In this document: positions 25,545-37,900 of the stretch, in pieces
How the letters are laid out: each line of letters starts with the position of its first letter
Position numbering within the stretch: the stretch's first letter is position 1
NCBI RefSeq assembly: GCF_954871325.1
Contig: NC_088779.1
Location: 17,734,846 to 17,798,845 of the forward strand
Direction: 5' to 3'
DNA: 64,000 bases
From: Gordionus sp. m RMFG-2023
Lineage: Eukaryota; Nematomorpha; Gordioida; Chordodea; Parachordodidae
Position numbers and translations under genes: made by a program
Notes under the pieces: generated by a model
Seen by the model: the letters and a program-made list of their open reading frames with translations, nothing else
Databases searched by the model: none
Told to the model about the DNA's origin: nothing

Positions 25545-25935
25545 ATGTTTTCTCTTATAGTCTCTTATATATTGATCTTAATAATTTATTCAAATGAAAT
25601 GTATAATGATAATGATAAAATATCCTATAATTATCCATCTCTAGAGGGGAAAAATAATTTGGTCAAAAATTATAATAAACGATCAATTTTTATACAGCAA
25701 AATGAAAATTATCTTAATAAAAACAATATATTATTAGGAAATGAACTTAAAATCTCGAATAAATTTGAGCTTAGTAAAGACAAACCTGTTTCGTCACTTA
25801 CTATTGTGTTTGATAGTACAGGTTCTATGTACGACGATTTATTGCAGGTTAGAGAGGGAGCCAAGAAAATTGTCAAAGCAAGTTTGGAAGCTTCAAAACC
25901 AATGAATTATATATTAATTCCTTTTAATGACCCAG
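25545..25935 (+). CDS. Hemicentin exon 1: signal peptide and first half of VWA domain
   Basis: The start Met is followed by a hydrophobic stretch (residues 2-15, [12 protein letters not shown]), a signal peptide. An in-frame TAA lies 39 nt upstream and no other ATG intervenes, which fixes the start. Residues 18-80 are an Asn/Lys-rich low-complexity linker. The VWA domain starts near residue 84, with the metal-binding motif DSTGS at 90-94, preceded by the strand LTIVF. The exon stops after PFNDP in phase 1 with donor GTAATA. The matching human region reads DVTGS and PFHDP. Confidence 0.93.
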
Positions 25936-28900
25936 GTAATATATTTTACAATTACTCATATGTAAAAAAAATGAATGTTCAAGGTGTCTTTATTAAAATT
26001 TCGAGCATAATTTTCAATATATAAGAGTCATAATTCAAATACAATAGTTTACAAAAAATACATTATATTTTATATAAAATCTCTGAAATAAAAGGGGAGG
26101 CTGGGGTTACGATGAGCCCCAAAATGGAAACGTCAATTAAATTAAAGTTTATATATATTATTAATTTTAATTTTTAATAACAAAACAATAGTACTGTGAT
26201 GAGATTAAACTTTAAGACATTTTTTTCAGTATTTTTTTATTTCTGAATATTTTTCGAGTCTGAACTCTGATGCTTAAAAAAAAGTTCGATCATTTTTACA
26301 TGTAAAAATAATTATATAATTATTTATAACAAATTTATTTATTAAATAACTAAATTAATTCCTGATAATATTGTTATTAATCTAATAGGTTTGTAGGCTA
26401 GCTCCTCCATTCATGTAAAGTTCTTTTTTCTCTTACATATAAAATAGTTATTAGGTCGTATATAAACCTTATCTTAAAAAATTATTAAAAGTTCTTTTTG
26501 AGTTTAAATTATATAAAGTACATTAAAATATTATATAGATTGTTCTATATAAAATGCTATAGCCGCATAATCATTGTATCCTTATAAATTTTTGAAAGTA
26601 ACCTTATAAAATTTAGTCTGCTATAGAGAGAGAATAATTCAAGGCTCGCTAAAACTCAGGTTTATTAAACCCTGGTTTCCATTATAAAATAATTTATGAT
26701 TACTTTTAATATTTTTCACACCTATAAATCTTAAAATTTAATGTGTTTATTGCAAATAACCTTTCAATGAATGACGAGCGAATCTAAATGTTGTCCTAAG
26801 TTTGATGAAGCTATCTTTTTTTTAAGTTAGGGATCAGCCCGGCTAGACCCAAACTGACTCTTGACTTTTGAAAATATATTTTGGCCCGACTCGTAAATTC
26901 TTTCAGGCCAAAAAATAATTTTGTACAAGTTGGTCCATCTATAACATATTTTGGTATATGGTGTCAGGGCCTGCCTATGATAATTTTTTATGAATGAAAA
27001 ATACGTCCATTTGCTTAATTCTAAGTTTTAAACAAATTTTCGCTAGCCTGGCTAAGATCCTAGCCAGGCCGTGTAGACTTTTATTTTAAATATATGCCCA
27101 AATTTGAATTTAAATCAATGATTAAATAATTTTATTCCTTCTTCCCGGCTTCCTATATGATAATGATTCTTTTCATTTCCTTCTTCGATCATTTTAAAAA
27201 GTTCGTTTTGCTCATTAAACTTTCAAATTTTTAATCCATCTTTCACCTGATGTGTTTTCTCTGAAGTATTTGGACGAGGAAAAAGAAAAATCACTCTATC
27301 TGAATCCTGGCGAAAAACCAAATACCAAGACGAAAAAGTAAAAGAGGTGGACCATGCCTGAAGCCAGGAACAAGATGGATGAAGGAAAAAGATAAGATGG
27401 ATGACAGAAAAGTAAGGAAAAGCAAGAGGAGCTTCTAACCAAATGGGTTTAAGTGACCAGTGAAATGCATAGTAGAGAGGGATGAAGGAGCTAAAATGGC
27501 AAATGAAAGAACCAGGACATGAGAGACAGTACTTAAATATACATTGAGAGATATTGAAATTAGCGTGAAAGCTATCTATTAACTAATGAGGGAATCAATA
27601 CATATAAAATGACAAACATGGGGCCGCATACAAAGAGCGACTATATGGGAGAGGGTAGGAAGAATTTGTTTCTATTTTTTTAAAGGGGGGGGGGGGTAGG
27701 CATCCCAAGGGGGGAAGGGTACTGTAAAAATAAATAATATTTTTATATTAAATCAAAAATAAATGGTAAGATGATTCTAATTTATTGCTAGATATTTATA
27801 TCGACTTTAATTGGTTAACAAATTTAGATCATTCATTCATAGAAAGTATTTTAGTTTAATTTATAAACACTCTTTGCAATTTTTAGATAAGGTTAGTAAA
27901 AACTTTTATCATCTACTAATATTTATTTGTTAATTCTAGCCTATGTTATGATGCCTGAAAAGTTTTAGGATTTTGTTAATAGATTAAAAATTGTGGTTTA
28001 TCATAAGATTCAATGTTGTTACTTACAATGGGTGGACTTATATTGCTCCGAAGGGAGATGTTTATTCAGAATCAATTTATGCATAAAGATTTTCAGATTC
28101 ATTCAAACAATTATCAAGATAAGCTTGCGATATCCGGTAGCATCTGGTTTTAATGTATTTGACTTTTGGAATAATAGAAAATGGGAATTTCGAAGATATT
28201 CATTTTTAGTTAAAAAATATAATATGCATCCTAGCTACACGCACCACATAGTGAATGTATTTTCGTAGCATTTTAATTCTAATTTAAATTATTTTTATAC
28301 AAGAAAATTATAAAATTGTTGAATTTCTAATATTTAATTTTTTTTCTCTCTTAAGCTTACACCTTTTTCTGGCGGTGAGCTTTCTCTCCACTATATTATT
28401 CATGCTATTTATCTCTTTTTATCTCTGATCCCCATGTGAATATCCTTATCTATTTCCATTTGGATCTTTCAACGGAGTATCGCTATCGAGACATCATGAT
28501 CTCACACCGAAGTATCAATATCGACAGATATCCCACCGGAGTATTTTTATCGATTCAATCTATTATCCTTGATGGCCCAAGAGGTCAGCTGGCCATCCTT
28601 CATTTTGGTTTATTGACCAAGTATCCTAGCACCCTGCTGTCCAAGCCTGTCGGTGACCGGGGTGGCATTTCTCAGCTCAGAAATTCATTCTAGCATATGT
28701 ACTTACACATCAGTCATCAAATAAAAACATGAAAATTTTTACTTTCCTTACCAGGATTGAACCTGGGACCTTCTGCTTCCAAGCATACATCATAAACCCA
28801 TTAGGCCACCCGGCGATGAATTTCTAATATTTAATATTATTATTAAATAAACTAATAAAATTCAATTAGAAAAGGTTGTTTCAAATAAATTATCATTTTT

Positions 28901-31900
28901 TACGTTCAAATTTTTCCTAAAATGAAAAAATCGATAATACATTTTTAAGGTGAAAAATTTTAGTAGGCTGCCCTGGTAGTTTCTAAAACAAAACCCTTCC
29001 GCCATTTTTTTCCATTAGCGTACGATATATACTTCATAATTATAATATCAATTAAATTTATAATAATGATTTATAAAAGAATAACAAAACAAAAGTAATA
29101 ATAGAATAGAATAGACCATTGCTTCTCAAATTTTAGTTCCTTTAAATTAAGCCTTTTAATCTTTAAATATTTTTGACTAAATTATTACAATATTGCCTAA
29201 TTATAAACTATATTAAGTAATTTTTAAGATATTAAAATTTCATTATAAATAATTAACAGAAAAAAAATTATAGAAAACGATATTGTAAGGATATGTTGGA
29301 TATTATATTTTTTATAATAATAGAAAAAATAAGAAGAAATGAAAGAAAATTTGAAAAAAATCTTGTCTACTTAAAATTTAAAACTTAATTTTTTAAAAAA
29401 GAATCTAATATATTCGCTAGAAAATTGGCTTAGAAATTTGCCATTCAAAATTCTTGATTCACTGCTCCCTGCATTAGCGCAAATTAATTTTTTAATAATA
29501 ACGAAAAAGACAACGAAAAGTATATTTAAAAAAGAACAAAAAAATTGAAAAAATTCAAAATAAATACGAAAAAAAATACGAAAAAAATCAATGCCACCAA
29601 CATCATGGAAACGATGGAAATTTTAAAAAATTTTAGATATTATTTTTACCTTGATACGTGATTTAAAAACGTTTTCCCTTTATTGTTGAACTCATTTCCA
29701 TCTATGTGGAATATTTTAAGTTGGGTGAAAATTAAAAACGTTTGTAGGCAAGCCGCGCGTAGTTGTAGCACAACAGTCCAAATGTTAGTTAAACGTCTGT
29801 AGGCTTAAATACAAAGGGTTGGAAGCCTATAACTGAGATTTAATATATATATAAGTATTTTGCAGGGAAAGAGCTGATTTTAATTTTAAATGTCTACGTT
29901 AAAGTAGTAAATTATGTTAGTGTTGATGTTACTATTATGAATAAATTGAAAGTCTAGTTGTCATGTTGGCTCTCTAAAACATAAATAATTCATATCTTAG
30001 GTCCATCGCATCTCATCTTGTTTACATACAGCTATTTATATATTAAAATTTATTGAAACATGTAAAAATATTATAAATTTTTTTGGTAAGAGCTGGGTGA
30101 AAATGTTCAATAAACAATGAAAATTAAAAATTAGCAATCATTGACAAAGAATATCTCTCAAGATATGCAGATCCAATTTTATCTTCATCCACGGGTCTAT
30201 GTCAGACAATATTTACAATATATCTTTTTACCCCCCTCCCTCCCGCCATTTTTTAAATATTTTAGATTATATATAATTTTCGATATATATTTTTTAATAT
30301 ATATTTATTTAAAAAAAACAGTTCCTATTAGAGATGGGCGCGGGCTGTGAAATTATGCGTGACCCATCGTGTCACGGTGGATCATGGCGTGAGTGTGAAT
30401 AAATATTAATTATTAGCCGTGGCGGGCTTTCCCAAAATTTTTCCCGGGCGTGATCGGGCGTGAACATAAATCCCGTGAATCACAGAAATTTTAATTTTTT
30501 AGTTTTTTTTTAAATATAAATTTGCAATTTTATAATTATAATATATATTTTCTAATTTAATTTAGTTCTTTTTTAAAAAAGAATAATTTTTGAAAACAAA
30601 AAATCTTCCGGCATTTTGTAAACAACATTTGGTATCAAGCCTCTAGTTCGATTTTCATTTTATGTTTAGGTGTTTTGTCGCGAGATTTTTTACTTAAACT
30701 TTAAAATTTGTCTACAAGCACATAAGGTAGGCTTAATTCTAGATCCGATTTTCAAAAGCCTTAAGTTTTTAATAGACGAATAAAAGGAAGATATTTACAA
30801 AACAATCTTATGTGAAAGGATATAAAATTAGTTGATATGCATAAGTCAATGCCAACTGTCATTTATCTAATTCATCCTACATTCATAAAAAACCATATAT
30901 TCTAAATGAAACATATTTTTAGATGATAAGCATCGTGTGTATTTAAAAGATTCATCTCATAAGACAAATATAACAATGGCAATATTTTGAAGTTTTGGAA
31001 GCGGGAAATTCATTTCCTTTTGTGAGAAAATTGGAGAATAAAATTTTGTAAGCCCTGGTAAATTCGGCTTCTATTGAAAGGTTATTTTCTGTAGCCAATC
31101 GCCTATTAGAGGAAAGGCTACACAATTGATATAAAAAATACATAGACATTTTTCTTTTTCTAAATAAAATTTCGATTTATAATATGTATTTATTTTTTAT
31201 TATTAATATGGATTTTGGAATTAGAGAAATAAATGGAATAAATTCAAAAAAGTGTAAAAAAATTATAGCATTAAAGTTTTGAAAAATTTAAAAACACCGT
31301 GAATTTTCGGGCGTGAATCAAAATGTTGCCTTTTGTGAGCGGGCGGAGTCGAAATTTTTTAGTGGTAAGCTGAATGAGCGTGAATTTTCATTATTGCCAC
31401 CGTGAGCGGCCGTGAATAAAAAATTAGGCCCGCGCCCATCTCTAGTTCCTATTATATAAATTTTGAAGAAAAAAATGTAAGATCCTAATATAAACTGTGT
31501 AAGAATGATAATGCTGGAGCAGAAGTGATATTTTACTTCTAACATCAGCATCATGAGCAGCATGCACTGACCCTCTACTATCTTGTTCATAAAATTTAAT
31601 ATAACTAATTTATATTTCAACTAAACAATGATTATAAATAATTTATTGTCTATTACTTGTATTGTTAAATTTATTCTATTTAAAAATTTTATTATTTAAA
31701 TGATTTGAAAATATGGAATAAAATATTAATATTGGTAATCAAATAATATTGTAGTAATAAATAAAATGTTAATATTTGATTACCAATATTAATATTGTAG
31801 TAATAAAATATTAATATTAAGTTAGGCCCGGCCCGTCGGGCCGGACTCGGGCCTATTCTATTTAAAACAATCGGGTTAGGACCGGGCCTAATATTTTAAA

Positions 31901-34900
31901 AAAATTCGGGCTGAATCGGGTCGGACCTAGGAAATTTTTTAAAAATATCTAAATTTATCAATTTTATATTGAATTGTAAAATAAAAATATTTGATTTTAT
32001 TTATTCAAACTAAACGACATTAACATATGTCTTTTATTTTGAGTAATTATAAAGATTAATTTCTATATTTAAATAAATTTGGGCCGGGCTGGGTCGGTAA
32101 ATTTTTTTAAAAAAAATTTCGGGTTCGGGCCGAGCCGGCAAAACTTTTAAAAAAAATTTGAATTCGGGCCGGGTCGGCAAAACTTTACTAAAAAAAATTT
32201 CGGGCCGGGCCGGGCTTGAAAAATTAGACACGATGTATTAAAAAAACGAAAAAAACAACCTTTTTTTAATTCGATTGTTCTTCCCAGGAAAAACGGTTTT
32301 TTCATCCTTACTTATAGAAGGGCCATAAATTGTTTTTTTATTGTGGGGCTTACATCTAGTGTTGTTAAACGGCTCTGGCTAAAATATTGAATTAGCCGTA
32401 TTTAAAAATCGGCTCAAAACGAGCTGTTTAACAACACCACTTACATCTAAGCCTAACAATGCAACAACTATTATATACTTAAAATTATTTATTGATTTCA
32501 ATTTAGAAGAATGATTAATTTTTAAAAATTTTATTCATTTTTTTTAATTCAAAACTATTTATTTTATTTTATTTTATCTTAGATTAGAATATAATATAAT
32601 ATAATATATTCAGATAACATAGATGAAAACTAGATTAAAATATAAAAAAAACCATGTAAAAGAATACAATCAAATATTCAAACTAAAAATATATATATAT
32701 ATAATTAGCATAGAACGATCTGCAAATTTCTTCTGAGCCAATCTGCAGATATAAGTATTCCTTTGGATTCACGGATGACATTGAGAACCCTTTTCCTATT
32801 CATTTTAAAATGCGAAGACTTCATATCTGAATCTAATATGTTAGTGACCAGGGGAACGGAGTGGACGTTGTTTAGGAGTGAATATTTATTTCTTTTGTTG
32901 TTTTCAGAGAGAGAAATGGAATTTTAGTTTAATTTGAAAATTAGATTCTAACCTAAATTTCATATAATATTTTGAAAGTAAAGAGTTATTTCTTGAAAAT
33001 TAATGAGCAAAGGTAATATACTAGTTTAAAAGTATCTTTCTTCCTTGGAAAAAAATTAAATAATATATTTATAAATGCTCAAAAAAGATAAAATTGCCAC
33101 TTAGAAATTTTTATTAAAAGAAATCGGGCCTGCTCGAATTACTGACAATGCAAGAGATTTTCAACGTTTCTTGAGGGATATAATTATTCAAGGTGGAGGA
33201 GATTGTCCGGAAATGTCTATTAGCGCAATAAAGGCAGCATTGGAAATTTCTTTACCAGCATCTTCCATCTATGTATTTACAGATGCCCGAGCTAAGGATT
33301 ATAGTCTGACTGATTCAGTTATTGAATTAATTCAAAAAACTCATTCTCAGGTATATTATTATATATACACTTATAATAAAAATGTTAATTTAATATTTTA
33401 ATAGATAGTATTCGTGCTGACGGGAGATTGTGGAAATCAAAACCATCCTGGTTATGAAACATATGAAAAGTTAGCAGCAACAAGTTCTGGACAAGTTTTT
33501 AATCTTAAAAAATCAGACATTAATGAGGTTTATTTAATATGAAAATTTGATTAAACAAAAATAACATAGGGGAGACCGCCGTTATACATCAAGTGTTTTC
33601 CTCTTTTGCGATAAAATTTTAATTTCATTTTAAAGGAGTAAACTTGTTAAAAAGTTATAGACTAAGGAATAAGATAATTTTTATTGAAATCAATTGTTAA
33701 CTTTTTTATAATCGATTATTATATATTATATGTTTAAAAAACAATCTAGAATAATAAGTCATACTTTAGGCGTATAAATAACCAAAATCAATTTATACAA
33801 TTTAATCATTAAATGTATATTAATAATAACCAATGAGGTAAATAATAATATTATCCCCCAGCAAGTATTTGATGTTTAAGGAATTTTGAGGTTTATCAAT
33901 ACTTCAACATATCCCCTTTTTTAAAGACTTCATTTTATACCCAGGAAAATAGTTCTCTTACCTGCTTTGCTAGGCCATCTAATCCCAGTATTCTCTGGAA
34001 TTTCCTTTTCTTGTTCCCTAGTATTTTTTCTTCCTTCCTCTAATTGATAAACGTGTCTCCTCTCGATCCCATTCTCATCACTCTGGCGGCCCCCCATTTC
34101 ACATTAGTATTACACGTCCGTGTCCTTACTAAATCATCTTTCTTGATTTTCCGTATCCGTAATTCGCTGTTTATCGAAACATCTGCACAGCTCGGCCGTA
34201 ACTGATTCCAACTCACTCTAATTTTGCTTTTGAATATCATCTCGTCTGGTCTTGCTCCAGTTGCTGGATGCCTAGTCGTTCTGTAATTCTCCATAAACTG
34301 ATATAATCCAAGTTTAATGTCGTTTCGTCTTATCTCTTCTTTAACTGTACGTGCGTATCTTTCCGTCTGGCCGTTAGAATTCGGGGGATACGGTAACATA
34401 AATACTTGCTCTATTCCTCTCCATCTGCAGCACCTTTAACTCTTCGACCTGAATTGAGCCCTATTATATGAAACCAAGATTTTAGAATTTCCGAACTTAG
34501 CGTATATTTTAGTTAGTTTTTCTATTACTACTTTTACCGTTATTCTTTTCATTCTTTCTACCTCAATCTACTTTGTCTATCGGCTACTATCAAATAATAA
34601 TAACAGTTTTATATTGGGTCCATCCATGATGTCCATACATACCTTATTCTAAGGTTACTTTGTTGGTTCCCAACTGTTAGGGGAGGTTTCTTTGACGCTG
34701 CTGCATTTCTATTGCATTCGGAGTAGTTTATACTCAACCATTCAATTTGTCTTTCCACCACCGGCCAATACACATAGTCATTCACCAGTTTGATCATTCT
34801 CTTTATCCCAACATGCCCCTTATGTAGTTCCTGCATGATCGTATAACATCGTTTAGGTATTACTACCCTTACTTTCCTATATATAACATTGTTTATTGTA

Positions 34901-37900
34901 TAAAATAACCTCAAATTTTTGCAATATGGTTTTAATTCTTCATGTATATTATCGTCTTTCCTCCCTCTCTTTATGAACTCTTTTAATACATTCAACACTA
35001 GGCCCTTCCTGGTTTCCTCTCGCATATTTATTATATCGAATAGGAAATTTGGTGGCAATGAACTTCCTCTTAGATAAAATTAACTTTTTGTAGAGGATTT
35101 CTTGATAGGATGCACTCCATATTTTCTTCCTCTTTTTGTTACACTATTTGATACACATATCCGGAAAAATACATTGCCCATTTATTTACCTTGGTGAACC
35201 TTTTTTCCGCCTACTGTTGTGTTGCTTAAAGATCCGGATCAAAAGTTGGTAGTTTGTTGTTATTCTAAACCTTTTACTATTCAAGCATTCATCAAACTTT
35301 TAAATACTAAAGATAATCGGAATGCTTTTCTATCAATCTTTGAATAGTTTTTTCTGTCGTCGTCAAAGATCTGAACGGATAAGTGGAACCCTATTTTTTT
35401 CCTTTTTGTTGTAAAATGGCTCCAATATTTAATCTAGATTGTTTTTCAAACATATATATAGAACAGTTATAGACTAAGGAATAAAATAATTTTTATTGAA
35501 ATTAATTGTTAACTTTTTTGCAATCGTTTTGAAAACAATCTAGATTAATAAGTAATACTTTTGGCATATAAAGTAACTAAAATCAATTTATAAAATTTAA
35601 TCATTATTAATAACCAATGAAATAAATAATAATATTATCACCAGGCTTACTAAGTATTTAAGATAATTATTGTAAAATAAATAATAATAATGGCTTATTA
35701 AGTATTTACGATGATTAAGGAATGTTAAGGTTTATCAACACCTCAACAAAAATAACTATATCATGAAGGGCCTCATCATTAGATTAAAAATTTTAAAAAA
35801 CTGTGTATACTACTCTTTTTTTAGCATGGGCGCTATTAGGGTGTAAATAAAAGTTCTGCATATTACTATTTATCGACGATCCTGATCAAGAGGGCATGAC
35901 CATCGAGGTAGGATGGCAAATATAAAATTTATTATACAAAAGAAGACACAATTTTTTTTTTAATTTTAATAACTTTTTCCTATATAGAGATGCTTGATTT
36001 TACCATTTAACCCTTTGCTGTTTAGCCCCGAAATAGGGATCCAGCTTAAATATCTTGTAAAATTTGAATGCCTTAAAGTAAAAAAAATAGTAATGTTATT
36101 TAAAATTGGCTAAAAAATTGTTTTTGATCAATATCTTTTGAATAAGAAGCTCCCGCTACTAAATAAACATAAACATATGATAGATAATATATGTTTAGAA
36201 AATCTTACAACCAAATTTGAAAAATTTTCCTTAAAGATAAAAAAAATCATAGACATTTGCCTTCTTACTCCACTGCCAGATAGCCTCGGTCTTCCCTGCG
36301 CATAGTAAAATTAAATTTTATCATGTGATCCTTCATCAAATTATATATAATTTATTTTTAAAATTTTGCCTGATAATTTTTTATATTTAAATATAGTTGC
36401 TCAACTTTATCCAGCTAACATTAACTACTAAAAAGGTTAATTTGCTATCTTATGACAAGGTAAATGGTGAAAATGAAATTATTATTTTGCCCGTGGATTC
36501 TAATTTACAATCTTTGACAATATCATTATCTGGTGAAAGAGATTCCGTTAATATAATTGATCCTAATGGTAGATAGTTTATTTTATTTTTTTATCTATTG
36601 TTATAACTATGATCAAATCCTAAGAGATGAGGGTGAACTGGCATGGGTCTGAATATTTTAGTCAGGGGGTAAAAAAAAAATCCCCTTCCCACCCATGATT
36701 ATGCCACCGAATACATCGTCGCTTGATTTTTTAAGTGCAAAAAGTTATAATGGATCATATTGTTGTAGTGGAGAAAATATTTTAAGATTTTAAAGTTTAT
36801 TTCATAACCATTAACTATAAATACTAATTATCAAATAAAATTAAAAAATTATAAGAGAAAGATTAAAAAAGAAAGCAAAAAATAATATAAGAAAATTAAT
36901 AATTATGAAAATTATAAGCGAAAAATAAAAAGTGTGTATTAAAATTTTGTATAACAATATTTTATATATTTTTTTTATCCAACAATTATTCAAATTTTAT
37001 AACCATTCATTTTAACAATAAATTCATCCTTAAATTAAAATAAAGTACAATCTCGTTTCTGAAATATGAATATTACAAAAATTAATTTCCTTTCTCTTGA
37101 AAACATTATAACAAAAATTTGTTTTCCGATACCCTCGAAATGCAAATGAAGCTAATGCAATCAATTATGAACCTAATAATTTATCATTATTGCTTCACTC
37201 AAAAATTTAATACTTTTTTACCTAGCTAATTAATTTAGAATATATTTGACTATCAATTCTATATGGTAAAATCAAGAAATAAATCAAATTGATAAAATTT
37301 TAATGTTTTTTTATTTTAAAAAAATTTAAGGGAATGGTTTGTCGTTTAATTCTATTGACAATGAGGAAATGGGTTTCACGTACAAAGTTATAATGAACAC
37401 AAATAAAATATTTATTTTAAATATTCCTAACTTGCCTACTACAGGACTCTGGCAATTATCAGTTAGCCATTTTTTATGATCTATGATTTATTCAAATTTT
37501 TCAAATATTTAATAAGTTTTTTTGTACATATAAGTTATAACCCAAAACTCATATGTATATGTTAGTGTCAATGTGTTTTTTCCGGCAATGTATTATTTTT
37601 TCAACTTTAAATCATTTTTTGAGCGCGTTTTTTTTAATTTAAAATATTACCAGAAAAGTATTACAGCATGTCTATCTTATGAATTGTAAATAATTTTCCC
37701 GTAAGTCAATTATAATTTATATAAAAAATCCATGGAAAACCCAATTATAAATTATATTAAGTTCAAAAGTTCATAGTGAAATTGTCTGAATTTATAGGGT
37801 AGGTATTCCAAACATGATAGAATACATTTCAGGTAAAATAAATTTTTAAATTTAATAAAACCCGTTTAAAAAAATGATTTAAAGTTGAAAAAATAACAAA

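Noticed and set aside
27993-28268. 91-codon plus-strand open frame in a less A+T-rich patch
   Set aside because: No recognisable motif and no splice context with hemicentin; probably an unrecognised decayed repeat.
28436-28693. 85-codon plus-strand open frame
   Set aside because: It lies wholly inside the SINE body on the opposite strand; the long frame results from the local base composition.
28745-28816. Candidate tRNA gene on the minus strand
   Set aside because: A and B boxes are present, but the acceptor stem does not pair and the sequence continues into a SINE body with target duplications.
31318-31620. 100-codon minus-strand open frame
   Set aside because: It crosses the right end of the hAT at 30329-31444 and its flank; no domain.
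32034-32231. 65-codon minus-strand frame with repeated Pro-Ala-Arg-Pro
   Set aside because: It is a translation of the CGGGCCGGG iterated repeat, not a protein.
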